Below are positions 48,124-60,700 of a DNA stretch of 64,000 nt, in pieces (positions within the stretch are counted from its first letter, which is position 1; each line of letters opens with the position of its first letter). This stretch comes from Voacanga thouarsii. Taxonomy: Eukaryota > Streptophyta > Magnoliopsida > Gentianales > Apocynaceae. The stretch is taken from NCBI GenBank assembly GCA_026120185.1, contig JANUWF010001659.1, positions 1,550,001-1,614,000 on the forward strand, written 5' to 3'. Both the position numbers and the translations under genes were made by a program. The notes under the pieces are model-generated. The model worked only from the letters and a program-made list of their open reading frames with translations. It searched no databases and was not told where the DNA came from.

Positions 48124-49455
48124 ATGAAAGAGCCAAAGAAAATAGACAACAAAGAAAAGCAACTTTGGACAGAAAAAGAAAGAGAGCCCATTTTTAATCA
48201 AATAGATGAAGTAAATATCCCTCTAACAACAGAGCATAGTGGTATACAACCACCAGTGTAGCATGAAGATTACAGAGGTAATATCATGAAGATTACAGAG
48301 GTAATATATTGAGTAGTTAAAGAAACATTATTTTACAAAAATTATATTAACCATTACTAACAATGTATCATAAAATAGAAAAATGGGCAAAGATCCATAG
48401 ACAATGAAGAAGTCAAAAACAACGAGGTAAAGAAAAATCAAATGGGGGAACAGGTAAAATTTATATGTCATCTGTAATTTAATTAATTATAAACACTATT
48501 ATTAACATTTTGATATTTGACTTTGAAATGATAATTGGTAGATGCTTTAATCAACCATGAATCATTTTATGGTGCACCTACATTTCAGTGCAAATATTTA
48601 TATTGTTTTCTGGGAAAAAGAGAAAATCAAAAAATAATCAAACAGATTGTATCCTAATTATAAATTGTGCTGTAAATAAGTAAAAGTCCAACTTTCAAAA
48701 AGGAAAAATCTTCCTCGGGTTCTGAATACATTACTCACAGAAGTAGCTGATCAAAAGTTAAAAATATTTTTGGAAAATATTAGAGCATACAATTCCATGT
48801 TTTCCATAACGTCTATGGGTGCAAAAATAGATGATCAAGTGAATGAAAGATCAGGACCTTACATCTATCGAATAAATGGTTAGAATTATCACTAACTTGG
48901 AATGTTATTGCCAACAAATGATCAACATGGACATTTTATCCAGCTCTATTTTCATGATACTGAGAATGAAGTTCAAAATAGAATTCAAGCTATAAATCAG
49001 AGACAACTTAACATGAAGATAAGAGAAGACATTACTCAAGAGTTAATGTCAATGTTGGATGCTAACAATGAGTTGGTAAAAGTATTTAGAATGGCTCAGG
49101 ATAAATATTCTGGTGGGGAAATCTCGAATTTCAGAATTAGATTGCATCATAGCAGAGAAGTTAGAGGAAGATAATATGATGCACCTACAGGTACAGAAAT
49201 AGCAGCACTCATTGTAGGCGAGTTGATCAAAATAACAAAAGAACATGATATCACTGTGGAGATGAAATCTGGGTCATTACAGTAAATAAGCTATTTGCAT
49301 CCCTCTTTCTTAGCTATGCAATATCCATTACTATTTTCATATGGTAAAGATGGATATCATCCCAAAATACCTTATGTGCAAAACAGTGGCACACTTCGTA
49401 CAAAACAATCTTATGTCACTATGAGGGAATACTATGCAAATATACTTCAGTATAG
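48124..49455 (+). pseudogene. Helitron Rep/helicase, N-terminal part
   Basis: Start of the protein that nicks and unwinds DNA in rolling-circle transposition. A possible first exon at 48124-48240 reads MKEPKKIDNKEKQLW. From about 48658 the Helitron N-terminal region is clear: NYKLCCK, FLENIRAYNSMFSITSMGAK, RSGPYIYRING, QLYFHDTENEVQNRIQAIN, NELVKVFRMAQDKYSG, TEIAALIVGELIKI, LHPSFLAMQYPLLFSYGKDG and TMREYYANILQY. Stops at about 48883, 49171 and 49282 interrupt it. A 23-bp exact tandem duplication lies at 48262-48307. It is cut at 49455 by a solo copia LTR and continues at 51402. Confidence 0.9.
48262..48307 (+). repeat. 23-bp exact tandem duplication
   Basis: Two adjacent identical units, 48262-48284 and 48285-48307, each starting CATGAAGATTACAG. 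They lie near the start of the Rep gene. Confidence 0.9.
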
Positions 49456-51396
49456 TGTTGGGTATCTCTCGCGTATCATATACGGCGCAGCGGAAGAATA
49501 AGAACGAGATACCATCCCAGGATCCGCAAATGTGTGGAAAACAAGACATATATATAGAAAACAAAGATAACAACTTTTACCTTTCTTTATTTGTGTGGAA
49601 AACAAAACTTTCCTTCTTCAAGTATGATAACTGTGGCGTGATTCAGCAATCCTCTTGAAGAATCACCATGAGAGTTGAATATCTAACCACTATAATCACA
49701 GTGTGTGATTATCTCTAATAGAAATCCACACAGAGGATACGCTCAAGTACTAAGATTTTTCTGTACTAGTAGAAAACAACAATGGTGGCTGAGGTTTTTC
49801 TTGTTCTTCTTATCAAACAAAAACCAAAAGAAGAAGAAGAAGAAGAAGAAGAAGAAGAAGAAGAGTTGTGTTCTCCTTGAAGAAGCTCACGAAAGAGAGA
49901 GGGTGAAGAGAACAAAAGATCATATCCCATCTTCTCTTGTGTGCCCTTTGGTTTTTATGTTTTTGAGTAGTTTCGTGTGTCCCTTGAAGTCACCCAAAAA
50001 GCTCAACAAAAAACCACATCTGAGAATACCAAACAATTCTCCAATTGCAATTGGAACCTATCGAATTCTCAAACTTACAAATTAGCCCATAAATTATAAC
50101 TAATTATAATTTGGTCACATCAACTTCTCTTTCTCACAATAAACCCCACTATATTATCAAATAACATCTTGAGTATATATTCCTCTTTTGTGTGTGACCT
50201 ATTAGGTTTTCCGGTCAATTGGTAGCGAACATGAATTAATCCAAACGTCTTTGAGATTAAAAATCCTTAATTAATTAGAATTGATCCTATTAATTCTAAT
50301 CAAGATTGGTTTATTCATTCATCAATTAATAAACTCATATTCCCATATCATGCGCGGTATCTAGCAACACATCATGACCACCCAAGAGTCCAGGAAGTCA
50401 AGTGGCTTAACATGAACCCATCAATAACAAACTACAGTGCAATTAACTCCTTTCACCATACAATATCTCATTTGGTTTAGAGTACAGAATTAGTGCCAGC
50501 TCCCTCCAAAATATATATTAATTCTGTCCCGAATATATACTTGTACCAGGAACCCACTATTCTAAATGTGCATCAATTGGAACTGTTTCCAATACACATA
50601 CGCCTTGGCCAAGCCTTTCTCGAGTAGTAATTCCTACAAGTGGTCGTGAGATATTCGCCCCTACTATTAGGAGTGGTAAATTCTTAATTGACCCTCTCAA
50701 CTACTTTCGTTTACCTCACAATATATCCAATATCCATCTCATAGGCGGCCCTCGATCGAGCTCCGGAGATTGGAATCAAAGTACAAAGCTCAGCAAACAA
50801 AGTACCTTTGAGATCTCAAATTTAAGGATACCTGCACGTTTGCTATAGTGAGATTATATCACTGGCACTAAATAGTTGTCTATGTGATTATCTCATAACT
50901 AGGTCATCTAATGAACTTGTTCCACTAACAAGTATCCACGTGTTAACTTTGAGTATCTCAATACTCACGGATATGAGAACCACCGCCTGATCAAATCAGG
51001 AAGTCTTAACACATGCTAGTCTTAACGCATTAATGATGTCCTGTCTCATTAATACTATTACTAGGGACTATTTAAGTGCCAACACTATACAGTGTAGTAG
51101 GAATCTTATATCATGATCTCTATCATGATTTTCTTAACACAGTGTTGTACTAGGGACTTTATCTAACAGTTATATTACTCAAAAGTAATCAAAAGAAACT
51201 GTAAGATAAATAATATCTTTTATAAATAAGAGTTGTGTTCTTCAAGGAGAACACAACTCTTCTTCTTCTTCTTCTTCCTGAAAAAATCAAGGTTAAACCT
51301 TCTGAGCATTATTTATTTTATAAATAATGCTTTTTATAAAATAAAATGTGTCATATACAACGTACAAGTGATTGCCTCTTGGGCACAATACTAACA
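49456..51396 (-). mobile_element. Copia-B-type solo LTR with TSD TATAG, in the Helitron Rep gene
   Basis: 1941 bases. Plus-strand ends are TGTTGGGTATC and AATACTAACA, homologous to 11846-13571. Perfect duplications TATAG lie at 49451-49455 and 51397-51401. There is no internal region. It differs from the copia B LTR by a (GAA)n tract at 49830-49863 and by an inserted complex segment at about 51229-51320. It splits the Rep reading just after EYYANILQY. Confidence 0.95.
51229..51320. repeat. Inserted segment with two templated inverted copies
   Basis: 51238-51273 is the reverse complement of the (GAA)n-plus-flank sequence ending at 49884 in the same LTR. 51274-51309 is the reverse complement, with one mismatch, of 51402-51437 in the flanking Helitron. 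The 10-bp arms GTTGTGTTCT and AGAACACAAC (51233-51258) can form a hairpin. The segment is bracketed by duplicated AT-rich LTR sequence (TAAATAAT...TTTATAAA). It is absent from the homologous LTR near 13510. Confidence 0.85.
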
Positions 51397-51401
51397 TATA
51401 G

Positions 51402-52984
51402 ATGCTCAGAAGGTTTAACCTTAATTTTTTCAGGAAGGCTATTCCAACAATTCATTGTCGATGCTTATACAACTATTGAACAAGCACGACTAAAGTGGAT
51501 TTCAGAACATCAAGTTGATTTATGCACAAAATTATACAAAATATGCAGGATGCTATTCAACGTGGTGACATAGATTCGACAAAAATTATCAAGAGAATAA
51601 TACGACCATCTACATTCACTGGTGGTCCACGATATTTGGCTCAGAATTATCAAGATGCAATGGCATTATACAGATTCTTTGTTTGTTCATCACATTTACA
51701 GCTAATCCAAATTGGCCAAAAATTAAACAACATCTAGATAAGATTCCTGGACAAAGACCAGAAAATAGACCAAAAATCGAGGCATAAGTATTCAAAATGA
51801 AACTTGATAAGACGATCAATGATATAGTGAAGAACCAAATCTTTGGACAAGTTGATTCAGGTATTCTTTTTTCCTTCCCTTCACATATCATAATATTTTT
51901 TACATTCAAATATAAACACACTTATTCACTGCATAATGACAATTTAAATAACTTATTTAAAGCATTGTCTAACAGTTGTATACACAATTGAATTTCAAAA
52001 ACGAGGTTTGCCGCATTCACATATAATCATCTGGTTGCATAAAAATTCAAAAAAGCAAACTCTGATGGAAATAGATTCAATGACTTCTGCAGAAATTCCT
52101 GATCCCAAGAACTAATTTAATTGGTTACAAAGCAGTAACAAAATACATGATGCATGAACCCTGTGGAACTGGATATGAAAACTCACCATGTATGCAACAA
52201 GGTTAGTAATTCATAAATGCCTGCATTTAGTTCCATTGAAATGATAAACAATTTTTCATACTTTTACCATCCATAAATGAAAATGTAGTTCAAAAATATC
52301 AGCATTCATTAATGTCATTCACATTACTATTTATTTGCATAAACTCTATATCCATCATAATAATGATCAGTGCACAATTTAATCAAAAAGCTGTTAAATA
52401 ACATACATTCAAATATTCAGCTATGTTAATGATTTCATAAAAAAACTCCTACAGGTCAATGTCCAAAGCATTTCCCAAAGCCTTTCCAAAACTAAACATC
52501 AATTGATAATTCAAGATTATGTGTCTATAGAAGGAGAGACGTATCAATTAACAATGAGAAGAATGGTTTTTTTGCTTGATAATAGATTTGTAGTCCTATG
52601 CAATTGGTATTTATTGGTGAAATATTAGAGCCACATTAATGTTGAAATATACAATCAAATATTTATTCAAATATTTGAACAAAGGTCCAGATAGAACAAC
52701 AATTGTGATTGAAAGAAACGAACGTCATATCAACTCAGATAATGATTCACAAAATCCAAGTTTTAATGAAGTAAAAAAAAGTTTAGATTGTAGATACATA
52801 TCAACATGTGAAGCATGCTAGATAATATTTGAATTTGATATTCATTTTCAGACTTCTACAGTTCAAAGATTGGGATTTCATCTTCAAGAAAAGAAAATTA
52901 TAATTTTCAATGATGCCACTGCTCTTCCTAATCTAGCAATGAATGAAGATGCAAAGAGAACAATGTTTACAGAACGGTTTGAAA
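51402..52984 (+). pseudogene. Helitron Rep/helicase, HUH endonuclease part
   Basis: The reading resumes with LFQQFIVDAYTTIEQARLKW, RIIRPSTFTGGPRYLAQNYQ and DAMALYRFF. A likely intron (51861-51975) precedes VYTIEFQKRGLPHSHIIIWL. Its HSH at 52014-52022 is the metal-binding HUH pair. A second likely intron (52202-52454) joins CMQQ to GQCPKHFPKPF. The catalytic-tyrosine block KYLFKYLNKGPDR has its two Tyr codons at 52660 and 52672. QTSTVQRLGFHLQ and FNDATALPNLAMNED follow. Many stops make it non-functional, but the HUH and YxxxY residues persist. It is cut at 52984 by a hAT element. Confidence 0.92.
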
Positions 52985-53731
52985 TAGGGCTGCTCACGGG
53001 ACTAGAGAATAATTGATTCGATCCGAATAACAGAACCGAAAAGAACCAAAATATAAAAAACTTTTAACTTTTAACTTTTTTTGAACCGAACCGTCCCGAA
53101 AAATTTTATATAATATCCATATTGAGAACCGTTCGGAACTGTATGAAAACCGTCCCGAACTGTACTGAACCAAAAAATCAAAACTAGAACCGAATATAAA
53201 TATTTATAGACCAATAAATTTGTTTTTTGAAGTTCTAAATTCTAATATATCTTGATCAATTTTTAAATTTTCAGATTCAATAGTTTTATAAGTTTTATCC
53301 ACTATATATATATATATATATATGATGATGTGTATATATATTATATATACGTATAATTGTATATCACATATATGATATATGTATGTGTTATATATATAAT
53401 ATTTCAGAAATCGAATCATCATACACTCAAGCCTTTCTAAAAGCCATGACGCGGGGTCACACGAATAGTAATCTCTATTGGTATATAAATATTATAAGGA
53501 TTTGTCATCAAGGTATATAAATGGTTTTCCATTAATTTTTCCATTATAGGTTATCTTTATTCCCTAAGCAGTTATCTGATATGGTTTTACTCCATTTAAA
53601 AATGTGTTACGCAACATTATCTCTAACGTATCATTTCTTCCTTTATTTTTAATTAATAATCTAATTGCTATAGTCTCATTTCCAAAATTTAAGATAGTTT
53701 CTACTGCTTCATCTATTTCATGGATTTCTCC

Positions 53732-53832
<101 letters not shown>

Positions 53833-54141
53833 TATGTTACACATATAACACACACACACACATATATATATACAACACCCACACACACCCATAATATTAT
53901 TAGCATTTATATTATCAAGCCCTTAAGAGTCTTACTTTGTTTTCCCATCTTAACCTCGTACGCCAGAAGTTGGAAACGACCCCAGTGTTGTGCTTTGTAA
54001 TATTGAACGAGCCTAGGGAAGTTACCTGGTTGCAGACACAAGCAAGTTGGGGCTGAAATGCTTGGTAAAAGTCTTAAGGTGTAACCCAGTATTATCAAGG
54101 TCAAAAAGAGGTTCAAGTATGGAAGCATAGTGGACCCTTTC

Positions 54142-54144
<3 letters not shown>

Positions 54145-54199
<55 letters not shown>

Positions 54200-54214
54200 T
54201 GTGTGTGTGTGTGT
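54145..54214. repeat. (AC)n-(GT)n palindromic microsatellite
   Basis: About 26 AC units switch at 54196-54197 to nine GT units, so the two arms are complementary and can form a hairpin. It lies in the hAT element. A (TA)n tract at about 53303-53325 is nearby. Confidence 0.95.
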
Positions 54215-55867
54215 ATAACTATTATCATCCTGATCTAATATTTGAAAATTTATTTCTCTAACTTCTTCATCTAATTCTAATTCATTAATTTTATTTTTCT
54301 TTTTAAATTTGTCTTTACATTCATTAAATAAATGTTCTCTTTTTTCACTCTTATAGCATTTTGGCCTATTATCTCTGCCTTTGTTTGTAATTTTAGTTTT
54401 TCTATTTTTTTTTCTTTGTATAAGTCTATTAGGTTTATTTTCAAATGATTTCTTTTTCTTTTTATAAGTTCTAAATAATTTTATTAAAAATAAATAAAAA
54501 TAAAAATTTTTATAAATTCTAAATTATGTTATTGAAATTATAAATACTTTTGTCATAAATTGAAAAGTTTTTTAGAATTTTTAAATATATTATTAAAAAT
54601 CTCAATAATATTATTACAGTACTAAAGAAATTTTTTATTTAAATTGAAATTTTATTTAGAAAATCAAGACTAAAAAATGGTTGCTTACAGAAATTATATT
54701 ACCCTTGAGCTGCCTTTGGATTATAAATAATAGTCTTGAAAATAAATTTTTTAATTTTTAATTTTTAATAGTCTTGAAAATGAATTCAAGACTAATAAAT
54801 AGTCTTGATTGAAACCCAATCCAATCTAAAATATCCATTTAATTCAAATATATAATTTAGATAATTATAAATAATCTTCATATATTTTTTTAATTTTTAT
54901 TCAATTCTAATAAATTATTATCTTTACATAAATCATAATTAACTTTTCTTAAAAAATAAAAATCACTTTGCCTAGAAAGAAGCGCGAAGATTCACAAGGA
55001 AGCCAAAGGCAGCTTAAGGGTAATATTGTCCCCTGAGAAATTACACATCAATTGCACAGAGACTTCATAGTAAAACATTCACATATCTTCAAAGTTTCAA
55101 ACACCCATTTTGCATCTAACATAAGCCCATGTGAAATCATAATTGTCCCACCATGCCACTGGTTTTGACTTTTTTTCACCTATTGTTTTTCTCTCTGCCT
55201 TACAGCTATTTTGTCATCCCAAATTTTTCTTCAACCCATTCCTTTTTCCTTCCTTCTCTTCTCTTCTCTATTTTCCTTCCCCTGCCAAGACTTCAACCGT
55301 ACTTCCTTCATGGAAAGTGACTCTGGTGAAGATAATCCATACCTTGCTACAGATTTAGAGGTGACTTAGAGTGATTCTCAGTCTACAAATGTGAAGGATG
55401 GAGATAATTGGACCGAGGATATAGATTTAGAGGTTGCTTCAGTTGTTTCTCAGAGTATTGATATGAAGGACTCCGAATATGAAGGATGATCTTTCATCTT
55501 CTCTTGACAATTCTTTTAAAGCTTTTAAAATCCACAAAAGTCCATCTTTGGTACTCAAATGAAACCCCATTTTTCATCCATGTACGTGCGAAGACCCCCA
55601 CTGTGAGTAGCCCTTTTCAGAGATGGGTTTGGAATTTGGAAACCCAAGAACTGAAACCGATTTAGTATTAGATTTGTCTTGATAGAACTGAATATCCGAA
55701 TCTTTGTCCTGACTTGTCCCAAAGTTTTGGGACAAGTCGGGATGGAGATTTTAGAATTACAAGTTGGGACCGGTACTGAGAATATGGAGGTCTTGAAATT
55801 TTAGGACGATACCGGGGATATCAAAATCCCCGAACCGAACCGAACCGTGAGTAGCCCTAGTTTGAAA

Positions 55868-56856
55868 TGAATAAAAGAGATATGAATGCAAGAAATCTTC
55901 TATACACAGAATCTCCACAACATTATTGTTGGAAGAAGCAGCAAAAAGTTTGGCAAAAGAGGAAAATGTCCAAATGCATTGGCAGAATCAGCTTTGCCCA
56001 TCCAGCTTCATGCGAGAGATATTATATGCGCCAACTATATTTCTTGTGCTACAACCTATGAAGAAATCAGAACCTACAATAGGAATATATCCATCCTTTA
56101 AATAGGCTTGCTATGCAAGAGGTTTGTTACAAGAAGATAAAGAATGGCACAATACAATTGATGAAGCTGCTCAATGGGCAACTGGAACTCAATTAAGAGA
56201 CTTATTCGTCACAATTCTTATTTTTTACAACATAGCAGATGTGAAGCATTTCTGGGAGATAAATTGGCAAAAAAATTAGTGATGACATTAAATATAGACA
56301 AAGGAAATTTCTCAGATTGCCATCCTTACATCTCTCAGAAAATTAACTCAAGAACTACGTATTGAGAGAATTACAGCAACTACTACTGAAACAAGGATGA
56401 AGTCTAGAGGAAATAGAAGGAATGCCATTGCCAGATAAAGAGTTGCTCAATGATCTTCAAAACACATGCATTAGAGAATAAATCATGTATGATGCTAATG
56501 CACTGAGAACTGAACATGATATCATGCATGTCGAATTAAATGCACAGCAGAAATAGGTGTATGAAAAAGTCATTACTGCTATGGAACAACATGAAGGTAA
56601 GCTATTCTTTTTGTACAGTTATGGAGGCATAAGCAAAACATTTGTTTACAAAAAAATCATTAACAGGCTCAGATCAGAATCAAAGATTATCCTGGTAGTA
56701 GCATCTTTAGGTAACATTCTATAATTCACTAGAATAATAAAAAAATTCTGAATACAATTTCAGAAAACAAATACCTGTCTATATGATTTTTTTAAAAATA
56801 TTGATTCAAAAACACTTCATCTTTATATGATTCCACTGAATAGTACATAATCAAAT
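55868..56856 (+). pseudogene. Helitron helicase, linker and Walker A region
   Basis: The reading continues after the hAT target duplication: ARNLLYTESPQHYCWKKQQK, KCIGRISFAHPASCERYYMR and YEEIRTYN. Degenerate blocks follow to about 56560, with LPDKELLNDLQN. Near 56590-56660 it reads GKLFFLYSYGGISKTFVYKK, the Pif1-like helicase Walker A, where the family has GYGGTGKT; Thr-to-Ile and Gly-to-Ser changes probably kill it. The rest of the SF1 helicase is missing because a Sirevirus LTR begins at 56857. A helicase of this family unwinds DNA during transposition. Confidence 0.9.
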
Positions 56857-57790
56857 TGTTAGCCTTAAGGGCATTCTTCTGTATTTTGACTTATGACAAA
56901 CATTAATAAGAACTAACTTGTGTGATCTATATGTGATAGGACATGTTTGACCTCAGTTCTTCCAAGGCATGCAAATAAGATTGCTAAGCAACTCTTAAGC
57001 AACGGAATCCAAGAATAGGTAATCAAATATAAGACAAGCTTAAGAGATTGCATACCAAGAAGTCCTTGTGCAAGAACTTTAGATTAGGAATCATTGTTAA
57101 GATATTAATTGTAAAATTCATATGCCTCTTTACTTTATGATTCAATTTATTTCTACCTTGAAGTATACAAATAAAATGATTTTAAAGAGTAAGCTTTCAG
57201 ATGTTTGGATTAAGTAGTTTGGATGGACTCTACATCTAAAAACTTCGTCTAAAACTCTGTAATAGTGCCAAAATGTTTTTGTCTAGAAAAGTGCCATTTT
57301 GGGCTCACCTTTTAGACGCACCTTCTTCCAATCCTTGAGTCTAAAACTCTAAAAAATCTAATAGTGAGAAAAACTAGCTATTACTAGCCGTTGTTGTCTT
57401 ACTTTTTGCTACTATAAAAGCTTTCAAAACTTAATTTTTAAGCAAATTTTTGTGCTATCTTTCTCAGAAATACTCTTACACTTCAGATTCCAAAAATCTC
57501 CCTTTTTATTTGTACTTCAAAAGTGAAATCAAATTGTTCAAAAGGTAAAAGACTGTTAGTGCTCATCTGTTTGCATATTTACTCAAAAAGTGTGAGCTAT
57601 CTCTATTTCATTCCTATAGTCCTTTTGTATATCAAGGTTGCGGTGTAAAACCCATTTGGGGTGAGTCTTGATTTGTAGTTGGTTAAGAGGTTTTAGGTAA
57701 AGCCATATGTGGTGATCTTCTTGTGTAATTGGTGTAGGCAAAAACCATTGAGCTAACTAAATTATACATAGATCTGGTTCAAAATACTTA
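56857..57790 (+). mobile_element. Sirevirus-type LTR (left part) in the Helitron helicase
   Basis: It starts TGTTAGCCTTAAGGGC and is homologous to the copia A LTR at 4911-5009 and 9440-10270. No purine tract precedes it and Helitron sequence abuts it, so it is a 5' or solo LTR. It is cut at 57790 by a Tekay element; the remainder would lie beyond the window. The left flank is CAAAT. Confidence 0.85.
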
Positions 57791-60700
57791 TGTGAAACCC
57801 AACTTAAAGCCAACCCTAGGGTAAGGGAGTCAGGAATATGATTTATAGTCTAGAAGGCTTAGTTATGTTTATTGAGTAGGAAGGGTAAAATGGTAATTTT
57901 GCTTGAAGTCAAAATAGGAAGATAGCTTGAAGATTAAATAGGAAGAATATTTGGGAGAGAAAATAAGAACAAGAGTTGTTGTGGTTGAGTGGTTAAAGCC
58001 TTAGAAATAATCTCTAAAGTCTTCAGTTCAAATCCCATCATTTAATTTTTTGTCATGATTATTTTAATTTAAGGTTGGATTTTTCATCCCATGCATTCCA
58101 TAAGTAAAAATAGGAGTGTTATCCTAGGGGAGACATGAAGGGAATGTCCTAATCCTATTCTTATGTCCTAAAAAGAATTCTTAAGGGATTCATGTCCCTT
58201 TTATTTCCTAGCTTACCCTAAATTCCTTACCAATTAAATTTGTTCAATTTATCCAAATCTATGTTTTAATTCCAGAAAATTCAGCAAGGTTTATTGACCT
58301 TTAAATTTCAAAAATAATTCTTAGAGGTTGGAGATTGGACTGAAAATAGAGAAGGAGTTAAGGAAGGTTCCAAAAAGATATTAATCTCCATGGTTGGACC
58401 TTCAAACTCCACTCCATAGTGTTCATCTTTTCCATCGAAGAAATCTGAAATTTTTCCAGTTTCTTGGGCATCCTAGCTTTCGAAAACCTTAGCCATCTTC
58501 CTTACTCAATTGCTACCAGAAAAATGGCCAACTCACTCAGCTTGAAGACTGAAATTCTTTGCCAAAAATCGAACTATACAAAGCTGTGCAAACCAGAAAA
58601 AAATTCTGGACAGCTTCGATGCATAGCAGACAAAAAACAAGCTGTTTCTTCTACCCTTCAAACCAGTAAATTACCTCTGCTTTTCCTCCATATAGAAGGC
58701 TAGAAACCAGCCTTAAAGGACTCTCAAATACCTCTCCAAACCCTCTGCAAATCGGCTAGAACCTTGCAGAAAAACTGCACAGCAAATTTCAGCAAATAAT
58801 TTGAATCTCAACCAGAAAATTCCAGCCTTACTCCCTCTTCAAGCCTTGTCTGAAAATCACCTCAAACTTCTATGAGTTTACCTTTGTTCAGCCATGAACT
58901 GAACTATATTGCCCCCTCCACTGACCTTACATGATTAGACTCCATACCCACTCCTCAAATTTCTCATATAATCATTCCAATCAAACTTCCATTTGAAGTT
59001 CAAAAATTCCAACAATTGCTCCATAAAAACACCCTTGGATTAAGCTTCCAAAAACCAGAAATTCTCCCACCATTGAACTCAGAATTTCGGCCAGCCTTAT
59101 AGCTCCTTCAACCTTCATTCATTTTAGCAAACCACAACAAACCAGCTAGCTCCATTGTAGCTCCAAGGAACCTCCATCAATCAAACATTATTACCATATT
59201 TTTACCTTAAAACACTCCTTAAATTTCTCCATTTTAATTTCAAACAACTAGATTTCTCTCTTCCCTCTAATCTGAAAATCAAAATCCCAGAACTTCCTCA
59301 ATCATTCGGCCAACCCCTTCAACAATTTCGTCCAACACTTCTCTCCAATTCTCTCCATTTTCACCAAAAATACCAAGAACACACACTACATTTCTTCAAG
59401 CCTAAGACCACTCTAAACACCTCCAATCCCTCCCAAAAATTCCAGAACACGCCTACATACTCCCTAGAGTCCATTTCTGGATTTAATAACATCTAATCTC
59501 GAAAACAAAAATTTGCAATCAGATAAAAAACCAGAATTTTCCTTGAAGTCTTAAGAACATCATCAAGGTAACCAAGAACAACTGTTGTTCATCTTCTTCC
59601 CTTCAATCTTTAACATGTCATACTAATATTCTCTCTCTCTCTCTCTCAGCCGAAATGGTTTCTACAACCATGGCCGTTTTCCTTCTCCTCTCTTGGACGG
59701 TTCGAGCCTCTCAAGCATGTGGATCTCTTTAAATCTTCATTGAGATAGTCATCAACCAAGTATTTCTCTTTAACATTCTCTTCAATTCTAAAGTTATATC
59801 TCTTGGATGTTGATAGAAAGGGATAGAATATGATTGGGGATTGAGTATATGCTTTTGTATGAAGGAGTTTAGATTGGAGAATGAGAATGTTTGGCCATGG
59901 TTAAGCTTTATGAAATTCCTTGTAGATCGATGTAGGTTCTTCATGTCTTAAGTGAGTATGAATGTTTAAGCATGCTAGATATTATGTCACCTTTGGTGAA
60001 TAAGGTATTATGTTCTTATTTTCATAGAGATTTGGCCATGTGATAGTAGGTATGGATTTAAGCCTTTATTCATGAATAGGATAGTTTGTTGATTGATGTT
60101 GAGGTATATGTTCATGATTCTTGTTAGCAATAGGAAAATTATGATCATGACCTTGTTGATCCTAAGTTCTTTTAATTAGTAAATTTTATTACGATAATTA
60201 AAATTAATAGTATATATTTTCCTCCAAAGATTTCAAAAACCCTAGGAAGTTTTCGAATTGGAATATTAAATGAAATAGTGATATTTTAGCCAAATAGATG
60301 ATATCTTTTGTAATATATAAATATTTATATATGATAATAATAATAATAATAATAATAAATAAAATCTTTTATATAAATAATAATAAGAATAGGTAAAATA
60401 TTAATCTTGTAGGCCATATATTCATAAATATCATATTTATTTGCTAATCAAGATTTAATAAAATTTATTTATTATTAATTTTACTTATTTTCTATGTATT
60501 AATTATTAATTAAGAGATTAGTAATAATTTAATATTTACTTTTAAAATATTATTTAAGAATGACCATTTATTAATATCACCTAGAACATAGGATTCTTCA
60601 CTAATAAAACCCTAGTTTATTTATTATCAACCACACTCAAGATTTATTATTTGAGCCTATAACTTCTTAGTAATCATTTTACAACCCCTAGTTATTTTAA

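Noticed and set aside
54022..54228. Open frame rich in Cys-Val and Thr-His repeats
   Set aside because: Translation of the (AC)n/(GT)n tract.
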